Assembly: GCF_963678975.1 (NCBI RefSeq)
Contig: NC_089279.1
Coordinates: 29,551,525 to 29,615,524 of the forward strand
Origin: Dysidea avara
Taxonomy: Eukaryota; Porifera; Demospongiae; Dictyoceratida; Dysideidae
Reading direction: 5' to 3'
Length of the DNA stretch: 64,000 bases
Below, piece by piece: positions 1 through 13,302 of this stretch. The notes beneath the pieces were generated by a model, which was given only the letters and a program-made list of their open reading frames with translations, ran no database searches and was not told the origin of the DNA. Each line of letters opens with the position of its first letter. Positions within the stretch are counted from its first letter, which is position 1. Position numbers and translations under genes: made by a program.

Positions 1-622
1 GGTCTCTATTGGCATCAGTGAATGCACGGTGAATGTTATCTTTAGTTTCCTTAACACTATCAGCTCTCACTAAATGCACATAATATTGTATGGCCAGAAC
101 AGGTGATGTGTGGAACAGCTCATCAATATACATTCTTCTTTGATAGAAACTAAATACTGTGTTTTGCCACTCGGGAAGTTGAGATAACATTGTAAGAGGA
201 CCATAACGACCATTCCCACCACAACAACCTAAGAACACAACTAGGGACGGTGGTTTGGGGTGTAATAAAGCTTCTAAAATATCTGAAATATCCAGTGACC
301 CAAAATTAAAGACATTTGAGTGGCCAAGAATAACGACTACGTCAGAGTATGGACGACAAGAATTTCTCCCGTCAGCAGAGTACATCTCAGGATTCATAAG
401 TTCAATTAACGCATTAAATGGCAGTACCTTTATGTCAGGAATAAGTCTCTTCTTGTTGTATAGTCTCGTGTATAGTAATTCGCGATCGGTTCTGCATCTG
501 GTGGGTAGTTGCATGAACAAATTACGGAGATTATCTGCTGTCAATTTTAACTCATCGTTTAGATAGAACAATCTGGCTGTAACTGGCTTTGGTTCGACGG
601 GGCTACAGTACGACAAGGCCAT
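1..622 (-). CDS. CHAT/caspase-like family protein, copy A (partial, 5' end only)
   Basis: The reading frame is open from the ATG at 622-620 to the left edge (about 207 codons), so only the N-terminal part is in the window. It begins MALSYCSPVEPKPV, then the family's first strand RLFYLND. The putative catalytic motifs follow: VVILGHS, then FLGCCGG about 30 residues later, and then the EWQNTVFSF and YIDEL segments. It is nearly identical to copy B but lacks B's fold-back insertion, so A shows the undamaged arrangement. ARL2BP-like exons lie 720 bp upstream on the same strand, and the intervening DNA holds two hairpin MITEs that must sit in its promoter or 5' UTR. The CHAT/caspase assignment is my inference from the His...Cys layout. 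Coding status is well supported by conservation with copies B, D and F. Confidence 0.75.
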   Translation of the reverse strand, partial: MALSYCSPVEPKPVTARLFYLNDELKLTADNLRNLFMQLPTRCRTDRELLYTRLYNKKRLIPDIKVLPFNALIELMNPEMYSADGRNSCRPYSDVVVILGHSNVFNFGSLDISDILEALLHPKPPSLVVFLGCCGGNGRYGPLTMLSQLPEWQNTVFSFYQRRMYIDELFHTSPVLAIQYYVHLVRADSVKETKDNIHRAFTDANRD

Positions 623-756
623 TCCTCCGACTCAACCAGGTGCAATCGCAAAAGAAAGAAAACCCGAGAGAAAACCCCAAACCAAGCTCTATAGTTCAAT
701 TTTGTGTCCAAATATGGTCAAAAGTCTGGTTACAAATATTTGTGGTGAATCGCCTT

Positions 757-931
757 AGTCTCGTCCTCGCAGACCCATTCTCCGGGGTGGCGCTTATAAA
801 TTAGAGATTATAAGCGCCCCCTTCGAAAGGGGGTGCTTATAATCTTATTCTTATATTTCGGAGGGGGCGCTTATAATCTCTAATCGATAAGCGCCACTCC
901 GGAGAATGGGTCTGCGACTGAGGACGAGACT
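757..931. mobile_element. Foldback MITE, unit A (intact site)
   Basis: An inverted repeat. The left arm starts AGTCTCGTCCTCGCAGACCC and the right arm is its reverse complement with a 3-4 base indel. An inner pair of arms (GGCGCTTATAA / TTATAAGCGCC type) surrounds a GCCCCC...GGGGGC core. No coding capacity. The same element sits in unit B at 13620-13637 plus 16551-16695, where it is split by a 2.9-kb insertion; here the site is unbroken. Confidence 0.75.
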
Positions 932-948
932 GGAGTCGCCTGACGCTT

Positions 949-1030
949 AGTCTCGCGTGGTCAGACCGCTTTTTTCCGTGTATGGAACCCACCCAATACA
1001 CGGAAAAAAGCGGTCTGGCCACGCGAGACT
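949..1030. mobile_element. 82-bp hairpin MITE, unit A
   Basis: Two arms of about 35 bp, starting AGTCTCGCGTGGTCAGACCG and ending with the reverse complement, enclose a loop of about 12 bases. The A-rich and T-rich centre of each arm reads CGGAAAAAAGCGG. It lies directly after the previous MITE and shares its AGTCTCG end. It is present at the same place in unit B (16713-16794). Confidence 0.75.
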
Positions 1031-1341
1031 ACCTGATGCTGTGGTTGTCTCAAAAGGTTAGGATGGGGCTTGATCAAATCTCATGCAGTTGTACTAAAAT
1101 TAACACACGTAAAGTACATGTGCTATGTGAAAGTTAGCTAGCTATGGGGGTTTCCAACACTTTCTTAAATTTGATGAGTCAAGGATGGAATGGTACCGTA
1201 TTCAAAAGAATCAAAGCCTCAGTACATACGAAAGTCTTCTTTGCCAGACATCTGGTATATCAGGTACATTATTAATTAACATGGCAACAAGACTGGAAAC
1301 ATAAGTCAACAGGTTACTAAAAAAAACACAACAAACATGTT

Positions 1342-3620
1342 CTAATGCCCATTAGTTGATGATGATAATGGTGTAATTGTTAGTCCGAGTGATAGGTCAG
1401 GAACTTTACCTTCCTTGGCCTGTGGGAGATCACATAATTTACTGTCAACACTGGTAGATGGTACTGTACCTTTTTGTAGCTAACAAACATTTCCTTGAAG
1501 GTCAGGAAATCTGTGAATGATACAAGTATATCAAAAATTTCTAAGTCTATTTCATCCTTTCTTGACCTATAAAAACAGAGTTAAATGTCTTTCTGTTAAA
1601 ATTCTTGAGCTTACTCTAATGATTTCATAAAGGATTCCATAGCAAACTCTGGCATTCTTGTTTTTAACTCAACTTCAATATGTTTTTCTATCAGTTTAGT
1701 CTGTGAGGAGACAACAAAATAAAACATAAAACAAACAAATGCCATCACCCAAAACCACATGTACAAATCAGGACAAATGATAGTGTCGTGCAGCCAAGAA
1801 AGCTAATGCATCCGAGCATGCGACAGACAAGTGTGCATTATTTTAGCATTGGATTTCACAGACATGTACGTACTTCAGTAATGGCTGAAGAGAAATAGCC
1901 CATTTGGTGCAGCATCCGGACATCTTCCATACCAAGATTCAGCCATCTTTTGAGATATGCTACTTCAAAGTTTGTTGTGTTTTCTTCATCTTCCATGTTT
2001 GTTTTTCTTTTCACACCACTTACAAAATTTGCCATAACTCATGCAAGCTTCATTGGATTCTTTTCACAATTAGACAGTATAAAGAGCATATTATAGCACA
2101 TTCATCTTTCAATTTCTGAACAGATTGGTACAGTAGGACCTCGAACTTCGATTATCCGAACCCTCGATTATCCGAACAGTAGCGGTGACTGCTCTATTAG
2201 GGTATTTTGTCAACAGGTGCATGTTCTATTAGAGTAGTTCAACAGAGCTCTGTATATAAATCAATGGGCTTCATTATCCAAACAAATTTACTTATCTGAA
2301 CACTTTTGTGATTCAGCTGGCACACAGGTGTTCGGATAATGGAGGTCCTACTGTACAAGTGGCAAAAAGTTATGAGTGATTTTTAAAAACTACAAGTACG
2401 ATTTTTGTTAAGCCTGTAGGGAAAGCACTGACAGAAATGAGTTAAAACTCAGTATGCAGATAAGCTGGCCATCATAGTGCAAACCTTGAGAATATCAGTT
2501 AAGGAGATATAAATATGTGAATCAAATGTGATCGAGATACTCTAATAGAACAGTCGCTGATGAGAAAAAAATGTACATGAAAAACATCAGAAAAATTTGT
2601 TCACGGTTTGAACCAGGGACCTCTATACCTAGACACTTAAACCTGCCACTACTGTCAATTGGTCATCTAACTTAATTTCTACCTTACAAAGTGAAGGTCT
2701 GGTGACCACACTAGAATAAAATTCATAGATCCACCCATGGAAACTCTATGTGCGTTGTATTAGAAGTGTTCAGAAAAATGTGCGCTCTATCAGAGTACTA
2801 CAAAAAATGTTAATAATCAAATAAAATAGGCAGCAATCACTCAGTCAAAATACTTTAATAGAGCAGTTGGCCTCACTACGATTTGTTGTCATGTCTACCA
2901 ACTAAACTGCTCATGTAAACTAGTTGAATTTTCTTGCACGTGTCAGGTAATTATCAAGGTACAAAGCTTCAATAATGCAATAGAAATCTGTTTAAATATC
3001 TATGAGTTATAACGTGAAAATCAGTCATACATGCATGTACCAAACACATTTTTGAGATCTCTTTATAAAGCAGCCATATACATGCGACATTCAACAGCTG
3101 ATCTATGCAAAAATTGACATTGCACTTGTTTGCCTTAAACATAGCATTTTCCTCGCATACATACAAATTTTCGAGGGATATAATATTTTACAGATTATGC
3201 AGTTACTTAGCTGTCTGTAAAAATTTCATCCTTGAAATCCAGGAATTCGTAAATCCACAAAACTTATGTACCTAAAAAAATGTACACATACGGTATCTTA
3301 GATTACGCATAGAGGACCCCGTTCTATACCATTGAAACCATACCCTACAAATGACAGAGTAATAGTGATTGTCAATTATTTTTTGTAAAGCACACTGATA
3401 TGTTTCACACACAAACCCTCTATTCACATGATAAACTCACTAAGCAATATGCATACTTTTAAGATCAAATTGTTTATGATTAGTAAATTTGCAAAAATAC
3501 AGGTATAACTCACATAAAGATTAAAGATGTCGGTGTAGATGAATTTGTTCTCCTCCTCATCCTCAAAGTGATGATATTGCTTGTCCATAAAGCCATTCAA
3601 CAACTTCTGAAATTTCTCAT
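1342..3620 (-). pseudogene. ARL2BP-like, partial copy A (exons 4-7 only)
   Basis: Four exons match exons 4-7 of the complete gene at 42787-48342: 3514-3620, 1615-1700, 1470-1566 and 1342-1419. All splice sites keep GT/AG and all frames match, ending ...LSSSTNGH then TAG. The translated exons contain the BART-domain signatures HHFEDEEENKFIYTDIF and VSFTDFLTFKEML. Exons 1-3 are not found between here and the CHAT-like copy B, so the copy is 5'-truncated. It may be transcribed from an unseen upstream exon, or be dead. Small changes relative to the full gene (for example E to V in exon 5) do not break the frame. Intron 2130-2355 carries a TA-flanked MITE absent from the complete gene. Confidence 0.75.
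2131..2353. mobile_element. Tc1/pogo-like MITE with TA target duplication, unit A
   Basis: The ends are CAGTAGGACCTC and GAGGTCCTACTG, flanked by TA on both sides (2129-2130 and 2354-2355). Inside are ATTATCCGAAC repeats typical of pogo/Tigger-type terminal repeats, and two copies of the CTCTATTAGAGTA motif. It is 223 bp and non-coding. The identical insertion is in unit B (17924-18146) and missing from unit C. Confidence 0.8.
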
Positions 3621-6600
3621 CTAAAGTGGAGTCAACCTCAGCATGTATGAGGATGTCACATTCCAGACCACCTTACTGTATACAAAACACCATGACATAA
3701 TATAAATGATGAAAATTTTGAATTTGGTGAATAAAAGAAAATTCACCAAACTTAATTTGCTGTTATATGTGACCAACCCGTCAATCTAAATACAATAGTA
3801 TGTGCTTTTGTAACAAAATGAAAAACATAAGTTACAAGTTTTATCTCCTCGATGAATTAACACTCCAGTGGAATAAATCCTGGGCATCATTGTGTTCCTC
3901 TGTTCATAGGGAGTTCAAAAATCCTTGCTGCATCTCCTTACACAGAGGGTTTCTGAGTTTCAGACGCTTATAAACACTGTGGCGATGAAAGAATTTACTG
4001 ACGATCTTTTCTTCAGTTAATTCACCTTCCTTCTCAAACACAGAAGCATACCTTGTGGATTCACAAATTCATGATGAACACAATGAGCTGTACGTACACC
4101 ACTGTATCAGTATGTAAGTGCTGTAAATTATTTTCTCGATGACTTTTATACATATCAATTTATTTGCTTATCTGGCTGTATTTCCCACACTGCAAAGCTT
4201 ATGAAGCCAAAATTTATAGCCAGTCCATTCCTCTGTCCCTATATCCAACAAAGAGCAAATTTAACTTAAATTTTGAAAAATGTGTGGATAGTGACGGTTT
4301 TCTAAAATTAGGTCACATATTGGACTGAAGATTAAAGAAGCATCCAGTCAGGCAAACACTAAAAATATTGTCTACCTGTGCTAAAGCCAGTAGTATAAAG
4401 AATAGATACCTGATTATCCAGATGATGATCAAAGTGAAGAGCTTAAGTACAGATGTAATGGATCAAGTGTCCCATCAGGAAGCTGATAAATAAATCAATA
4501 AAAGCAAGGAATGCAAAATTTCCTGTCTGCATAAATTTTAAAGGAAAAAAAAACACAAATACCTGGTAGGAGGTAATTGTCAGTGAATGTAACAGAAACT
4601 CTTGTACAAAAGAGTACATATTTACAACAGTAGAATAATCGACTTTTTCCAAAAAAATGTATAATGGGAAAGAACACAGAGCACAAATACAACATGCATA
4701 CATGGAGATGGACTGAACATCACCACACGGTACCCTCTTGCTAGATGTCACACGTGATTAAAAAATGTACTTTGAACAACATGATATGGTATTCAGGGAA
4801 TTATTAGTTTACAGCTACAGGCACTGTGTGAGTAACTTTTTTAACTCATCATCACACAACTTATGATCAGTTATTAAGTTCTAGCAACAAAATGATGTAG
4901 AATACTACTAGTGTAAGTCCACCAAGTAAGTCAATTGCAAGCATCTTTTTACTAAAATATGATCTGCTTTGTATTTCAGTTTTATTGGTCCGAATGAGTA
5001 CCACAATTTCTTTTGCTGCAAAACAAAGCTGCTTCATGTAGCTAGCCACACCCATGGTCTAGTCATAATGAGTAGTTGCTCATTACTCCACGTTCTGGAG
5101 CAATTCCAACTACATGAATTCCAATAAGTAACCAGTGTGAATGATTACTTGTTATCAGAACTTTTAAACATCAATCCCACAGTCGAACTTCTTCTGTAGT
5201 TACTTATTCACATTTCCATCAGACATTTACACAATATTCACATAGTAATTTAGTTTACCACAATACATTAATCCCAACAGTAGGAGTGTAAGTAATCCCA
5301 AATCGCATGGTTTGTTTATGTAATTGCACTGTAAAGTAGCCAATGAAATAACAGAATCACGGGCACCTTTTAAGTACAACAAGAAAGTGATATAATGAAT
5401 AGCCAATCAAATAAGCTGATATTAGAGGCCTTTTAGTGCAACAATATTTAGAGTTGTGAATGACTGAGATGGCCCAACTTGGACTTGTAATTTAGGAGTT
5501 TTTCAGTCTAATCCTACAGTCATCAAACAGGTTATCCTCATCCTCCTTCAAACTTACGTATGCTCTCAATAAGGCAACCGGGGCTACTGAAACTGCCTAC
5601 ACTGCTCATTTTGAAGCTGTTGGTTTTAAAATATAATAACAATAGGTACAAGTCCCAAGTCCAACCATTAGTTCATAAAAGCTTTTAGTTTTGTGTAGCT
5701 AGACCCTACTCTTGATGTGCTTTTGAAACATTTCCTGGAGAATTTGTGTGAGATTATGTAAGTATCTATACTGCAAGCCATGTAGGTGCTTGTAATCTCC
5801 ATTGATATGTGCTATGCAGTAAGGGATTAGAGTCTGGCCATGTAAAGCTACCAAAATGAGTAGTGAGATGTCACCAGCTAGGGTGTGCAATCTGAAAAAT
5901 CAACTTTTACAAATCAATTCCCCTACCATTGTGGTATGTCCCACTGCTAGATCTACCAAGACACTGGAGGCATGACTGTTGTCTTCACAGAAGCATCGAT
6001 TTTAGTATCTATAGCAAAATGAAAATGTTATATTTTTAAAATTTTGTGCTTCACACAAAGGACCGGACAAAACTTCCTACCTAGCTAGGCTTGTACTATT
6101 CAGGTCTCAAAACTAGTTAAAATGAAACAAAATTTACAGCACTGGTCTCTATTCAGCACCACAATGCTGTACAGCCATCCCCAGGTTGCTCCACTATAAG
6201 ACCCCAGCTGCGGTTTGCTTGTACAACTTACCACTGGGCCAAATTAATTATAAGCCTTTATATATGCATGCCTGCTAGACATAAATTTCTGGGTAATGAA
6301 AACTAACATCAATCCATTGAAGTACTTAGTCTATAGAAGTCATGTTTGTTGTAATCAACACAACAATAGTGCGTCTGTGCAGCCTGTATATGCATGGTGC
6401 TTAAAGTATTGAAGGGAATTCAATATTTTGTGGAACTTGACAACATTTCATCTTTAATTCATTATAGCTATCATGTTTATGATGCAGACTATTATAGTAA
6501 TGATCTAGCTATACATAGTCTTAAGATTACAGTGATTGTTTTATTAGAGTATTTTGGTCCAAGTGTATAATTATGTTTATTTATTGTATAGTATAGCAAA

Positions 6601-9600
6601 CACCTGCACTGTATATATTTCTTAAGTGCTTTCAAGCACAAACATCCATCATGCAAGAATAGTACATGCAGTGAAACCTTAGCAATAGCTATCAGTATGC
6701 ATACATGAGACCCAAAGATGCCACACCACTAAGAAAATGTGAAATGTCAAAATATAGCAAAATATAGTGATAATATTTGCATGCATCTCATTTAGTTGCT
6801 TGCAAATTGTTGGGGATTTATACAATATTTACAACTAAAGTCTGTTGAGAAAACAGTGCAATCATAGATAATATACCCTGCACCAGGGTATATATATTTA
6901 TCTATGGTGTATTTTGCAACATATATTTTAACCAAAATATAGAATTTCCATTCAAAACAAACACTGCATGTTATAAGTACAAAAATATGCAAACTGGATA
7001 GAATCTACATCATGACACGTTTTTCCGGTTGTCTAGGTGAAATCTTACTGTGTAATTTGATTACAAGTGAAGAAAAAGTTATAAGATTGAGAATAATTTT
7101 TTTTTGAAAAATGAAAATGATTACATTTGAATGTTGAAGAAATTTGAAAGAGCATTATTCCCACAAGCCTAGAAGTGAACTAATATTATGCATGTTATGG
7201 TTGCCATGCGTATAGGTATGTAAATAGTTTATTGGAGTTAGCTACACAGCAACAGTAGTGTTCCAATACTATACCTTTACAAACATCGTCTTTAGTCAGC
7301 ATTGAAACAACTATTTCAAAAAACTTCCTGTAATGAGACCTCAAGTCTAAATGACTCCAATGGTATTCACCATTGGTGCCTGTGGTCTCTTTTTGTTTCA
7401 GCTTAAGTAAAAATTTTGAACCATTAGTTCCTACACCAAAACATAAATGGAATAAATACAGTCAGTATTTGTGTATAAATAGTGTGCTATGAACCATTTC
7501 ACACACTGATTGCTTAATCAGAGTAAGTGACTGCTCTATTTGAGTATCTTAAGCTTATTTATTTTATGCTAATTATGCTCTGAGTCTGCATCAAATTGCT
7601 GGAATATTTTTAGCTACCATATCATTATTCTCACCTTAATTGATTCAGGCATAATTCCCGATCCCTATAATCACATCTGGATGTTCTGCCTACAGTGCCA
7701 ATTGAAAGTTGTAATGATTTCAATTAAAATGATGTCTTTACTCTTTGGCAAATTCATGAACAAATATTTATTCACGTGCAACCTCAGTTATATTGTCATT
7801 ATACAAAATAATAATGATGGCATGTACAATAACTAAATAGTAATGTCAGCAAGTACTTGACTGCTCCTATAAATAGTTTTTGTATATCTTCACTCCTCAT
7901 GTTATTTGACAATTGCAAATTTTGTTCTTAGGCTAGCATTTTCAGTTTTTCATTAAACTTCTCTCCCAGCTATAACTCTTGCAATTTTTTGCTAACTCTT
8001 TTCAAAATCTCAGATATACATTTTAAATAATATCTTTTTTGTCTAAACTGTTTCAACTTCATAATTTGATCCATTATTAAGTAATGTGTACATTTTAACT
8101 CATCCTTTACAACGTTTTTATTTAAATAGTCACGTTCTTCATACATGCCAACAAGTAACTTACTTAATTTCCACATGTAAGCGATACTTAATTGCCTTTT
8201 TTATAACCTTTTGAGGTAACATCCCTTTTGCCTCCTACTGTATATAGCTTTTTAATAAGTGTTATATACTTGTTCTATACGCAAGTCATTATGTATAATA
8301 CCTACTCAAGCATTTAAATGCAGTCCATACATCAGGAAGTAACTTGCTCTATAAATGTCATAAGGAAATTCATTCAGAGTTTTTTAGTGAACTTTTCACC
8401 CATGTGGAAGCACACCTTTCAGTTAATAAGTATGTATATATCCTTATACCATAATGTAAGTCAGTGTAATACAATGTCCCGGCTTGCCATTGTCGTTGAC
8501 ATCTCTGTATGCAAAGACAAAATATTAAGCATTGTGATTCATTCTCATTCTGAACTTACAAATACAGTCATCAGGATCGTGAATAATTATTTAAGCATTT
8601 CATGTATGTATCCACCATTTTCGTTGTGAAAGTTAACTCTTTCACACAAAAAAGCATTATAGACACTCCTTTTATGCAAACTAGTGGTCATTATGTGACG
8701 GTAGGAGTTTGTCCTTCAAAGCTGAGTATATGTAGTTATTATTATTAGTACTTTACAGCAGTATTAAGTCTTATGCTTATACTCACACTGCATTTTCCCT
8801 TTATCTGTACCTTTACTGGCCATGACTTGGCATGAGCATATACATCTTTGAACCAGCTATGCATATAATAGCGAAATTCTCTAGCCAGTTTCAGTTTAAA
8901 TTTTACTACAATAACCCAAGTAAGTATATATAGTGCAGACTACGCAGTGAGTTATAGGTATAGTTTTGTGATATGATTGCAACTTAACATCTTTTATCAC
9001 CATTTGAAATGTAGGATATTTTAGTGTCAAATCATCTCTCCAATCAACAAGGTGACAACCATCAGAAAAATCACTGTTATTATGTATTTTAACTCGCAAG
9101 TCACTATGGTAGTTTTTTATGCAATGGAATCTACAATTGTATGTCTGTGTGTGTACGTACATGTGGATTATAGTATGCATGCATGTGGGTGTGCATGACT
9201 GTGTTTTGTATGTGTGCATAATTCAAACTTGCACTGATAGTGCCAGATGGAGATATAGCTACATACTGTATAGCAGATTGTTTTCAGTATCTATTCCACA
9301 AACATTTTCCCCATTGCAATTGGAAAACCCACTATACAGTATTGTAAACCTGGCTCTGTTATTATTTCACTCACTGATACTGGTATATTATACCTTAGGG
9401 TTTCTTATTTCAAGGGTCTGAGGTTGAGCTAAAAACAAATTTTTTGGTGGATTTGCAAACAATCCCAAGGAGTCTAATAACTATTTCAAGGACTAAATTG
9501 TTTTGCTGTTAACTCCAAAACCTATAGAAATCAAATTTCTATATACGCACCTGAAAACATTTAGGATATATGGCAGGTAATAGCTACTATCAAGAGTACG

Positions 9601-9792
9601 TATTTTTTTAAGTACTCTTGCTATAGCTACATTATTACATTGTGTTGGGTGACTTCTGTGAGGGATAGCATTTAATTGAGGGTATATACAAACTATAGCT
9701 AACAACATAACAAATTTGATATGTTGACTAACATTTTGAGATTACGGGAGATATAGATGATGATTTACCAATCCCCCTTGCAAGTCATAAAA
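3621..9792. other. Non-coding interval left of copy B
   Basis: No supported gene. 3621-6240 is homologous to the region upstream of ARL2BP exon 4 in units B and C; unit A lacks about 0.9 kb found in both (junction near 4328). The rest, to about 9.8 kb, is AT-rich sequence with short GT/CA-rich runs around 9120-9220. ORFs here are short and unconserved. Confidence 0.5.
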
Positions 9793-10043
9793 TGTGACCA
9801 GGCCTGCGAAAATAGGGTATGTGGGCACACAAAATTTGACTACATTTTAAACTTTGCATGCATCAGAACTTTTTGGTTAGTTATGCTATGGTCACGCATT
9901 TTTTATCACTTAGTATACATTTAATTGGCATCATAATGCAAGCTATAGAATGCAGACAGTCCATCCCAATCCTGAGATATTACCCGTAATGTGATGGGAT
10001 GTAGTTTGTGTCCACATTCCCTATTTTCGCAGGCCCGGTCACA
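9793..10043. mobile_element. 251-bp MITE with about 40-bp terminal inverted repeats
   Basis: The left end starts TGTGACCAGGCCTGCGAAAA. The right end is its reverse complement with few mismatches, through GTGGGCACACAAA / TTTGTGTCCAC. No coding capacity. A clear target duplication was not found. Confidence 0.75.
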
Positions 10044-10663
10044 AATTGTGATTAACAGCACAATTGCATGCATGTTACTGTCACTTGAAAGTGTTTGTGC
10101 TACAAGCGTGGACCAATTACGCTACATAAAACACCATAGCTATAGTAAAAATTATAATGCATCTTTATTACACATGCGGCAACACACAGAGCTCTGAACT
10201 TACCTCTGTGAATACCTATACATATAAGGATTGAAACAATTTGTTCACCTTATACCAATGGAATGCATGCATAGTATGCGTCAGTTTTATATGCACTTCA
10301 CTGCCATAACACATACAATGAAATTGAAGTACATATTCTGTATTCATAACTTTGCTGCTTTCAAAACTTTGTTTTGATTATATTTGTATATTAAACTTAT
10401 GTAGCCCTACAGCATGAAAGCACTAGCACATAATATTCACTAAGATACCTCAGTCGCAGCATGCAGTGTGTGCTGTTTGTATAAATGAAGATAAAATACA
10501 TGTTCAAGCATGGTTGTATATTTGACTGGGCTCGCCCCAATAAATATTTAATGTATACAAGTCTAAAAAAGGGAAGTATAAATACACTGTGTATTACAGT
10601 ACGTATACAGTGGATAATTAAATAATGCTATATATGTATACTCAACGCCACTCCAGAGTGTGA

Positions 10664-10731
10664 CGCTTGTTTTTTTGCTTGTTTTCTTGCTTGTTTTCTT
10701 GCTTGTTTTCTTGCTTGTTTTCTTGCTTGTT
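10664..10731 (-). repeat. 12-bp tandem repeat coding for NKQE units
   Basis: About five units of TTGCTTGTTTTC (plus strand) at the 3' end of copy B's last reading frame. On the minus strand they encode N-K-Q-E repeats. Copies D and F end differently, so this is specific to copy B among the intact tails. Confidence 0.75.
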
Positions 10732-12975
10732 TAGTGTCAAAACACCAATTTCCACAAAAGGAAAAATTCCTGTTTCAGTCAATTCTTTTTCAGTATCTTC
10801 GACTGAATCTTGCACCATTTTGACTAGTACTTCTTCCAAAGCATTGAGTAATGATTCTAAATAGCATTGAGTTTTGGCTACCACTTTCAACTTTTCAACT
10901 AAAATCCTTTTCAATATTTCAACTAACCGGCAGCTATTCAGCAACTCATACCAATTTTTCTTTATTAATATATCTCTACAATCATTATAATTTAACAAAT
11001 TTTGCAAGCTTGGCAATTCTTTTGGTATCAAATCTTTTGACAAACCTTTTTGTGTAAAAAGTTCCAGTAAGTTTTCACGTAGCCTTGGAAATTTGGATTC
11101 TAATGTTGTATGCAAAATTCTAATAAGCTCTTCTTTTTTGAGTATCAATAAATTTTTGCTGCAATCTATACATGTCTCTTTTAGTTTCAGGCTTTTCATC
11201 AATTAAATCTTGTCCATAATGGGAGTTGGTAAAGAACAATGTTCCTCGTCTAGTTTTCCTTTTGTTGGTGTTTGCATATACAAAGACAAATCTACATCGT
11301 GACACCTTTGGCCATGCCACTTCATGAGAGTTCACTAAATCATCTTTTTTTTATTTGTGAATATTTGACTTTATCAAGATCGTGGATAACCCTCATTTCA
11401 ACACAACTGATGTCATAGCTTGAAGTAAAGGTCTTAATGTGTCCATCTTTTTGATCGCTTTTGTTTGTAAACTCTTTAACACAATATAAACTCTTTAACG
11501 TCTGGTCATTCTTTGCAGAATTTAAAGCATCAGTTGGTGAAAAGAAGTAGTCTTGCAATGCATTTAACGCACTCACCAAGTCGTCTATATTATACTGATA
11601 CTCACACTTAATGTTACCTCTACAACTACTGCACTTGAGTAAGTTATGCATAGGGAAGTACTTTTCTTTTTCAGTGAACAGTTTAACTAATCCACAATCC
11701 TTCCTACGTAAACCAAAAACATCATCCCAAGGAAGCTCATTTTCATCTATAGGCAGTGCAGTGAGTGGGATAAGACATGGTTCTTATTCAATCTCTGTAT
11801 TTCTTACCCATTTATATCCTTGTGGAGTGATAACACTTTCCAAGGGACCTTGCATAACACAATTATACCTCTTACGGTACTCGTTCACTTGGCCAAAAGG
11901 AATATTAATGTATCTATCTGGATAATATTTATCTGATAAATAATTTCGGAGTGCATAATAAACATTTACTTTTTCCTTCCACAGACAAAACCTAAATGTC
12001 TCAACGCATGGAATGTGATAATCAGATACTATACAAATTTCTGGAACAAACAAGCAGTAACCAACACAGCAAAGATGATATGTATGCAATTTATGTTCAT
12101 CAGGAGTTGTTACAGATTGCATTGCTTTCATAATGTGATATGTAGCATATTCCCTCAAAGCATTGTAATCATTCTTCCCCCAATACCCATGTAACATTGC
12201 TACAAAGAACTGCAAATGATCAACTTGTTCCCACTCATTGTTTCTTAGTGATTCAAATGTTACTTCAGTTACCTGTATAAGTAGTATTTCACATGCAAGT
12301 TCAATTATATCATTTAGTCTTCGGCGGTCCAATTCAGCTTTCCATCTTTCATCTACCTTTTTAATCAGCATTTCTTTAACCTCTTCATAGGTACATTTTA
12401 CAGGTTGCGTGATTAAAGACTTCAGTTCTTCTTTAGTATCAGCAATAAACTTTTTAATAGTTGGCTGTTTTACAACAGTAAACGCAGATGGGCCCATTTT
12501 CTGTTCATAGTCTGGACCTTCTTCAACAGTAAAGGTATGGTACAAAGCCAGTTGCCAACATGACAATGGAATTTCTTCTGTTGATATGTTAAAGTTTTTA
12601 ACCATTTTAAGAATGGTTTGAGCTGTTTGTTCCTCCTTGCAATTTAAAAGTAGTGCTATGTCAGGTTCATAATCAAATCTGGGGTCTCTATTGGCATCAG
12701 TGAATGCACGGTGAATGTTATCTTTAGTTTCCTTAACACTATCAGCTCTCACTAAATGCACATAATATTGTATGGCCAGAACAGGTGAGGTTTGGCACAG
12801 CTCATCAATATAAATTCTTCTTTGATAGAAACTAAATACCGTGTTTTGCCACTCGGGAAGTTGAGATAGCATTGTAAGAGGACCATAACGACCATTCCCA
12901 CCACAACAACCTAAGAACACAACTAGGGACGGTGGTTTGGGGTGTAATAAAGCTTCTAAAATATCTGAAATATCC

Positions 12976-13302
12976 AGTGACCCAAAATTAAAGACATTTG
13001 AGTGGCCAAGAATAACGACTACGTCAGAGTATGGACGACAAGAATTTCTCCCGTCAGCAGAGTACATCTCAGGATTCATAAGTTCAATTAACGCATTAAA
13101 TGGCAGTACCTTTATTTTATTTAATTTAATATTTAATTTAATATAATATTAAATTAAATTAAATAAAGGTACTGCCATTTAATGCGTTAATTGAACTTAT
13201 GAATCCTGAGATGTACTCTGCTGACGGGAGAAATTCTTGTCGTCCATACTCTGACGTAGTCGTTATTCTTGGCCACTCAAATGTCTTTAATTTTGGGTCA
13301 CT
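12976..13302. repeat. 327-bp near-perfect palindrome (fold-back) inside copy B
   Basis: The left arm (12976 to about 13115) is family coding sequence. The right arm (about 13163 to 13302) is its reverse complement, and the centre is a self-complementary AT stretch (TTTAATTTAATATAATATT). Copy A reads straight through the equivalent point (ACCTTTATGTCAGG), so the right arm and AT core were added in B. The insertion brings an in-frame stop. Confidence 0.9.

Noticed and set aside
10667..11057. Two plus-strand ORFs opposite the tail of copy B
   Set aside because: Antisense shadows of the low-complexity NKQE repeats and helical tail on the minus strand.
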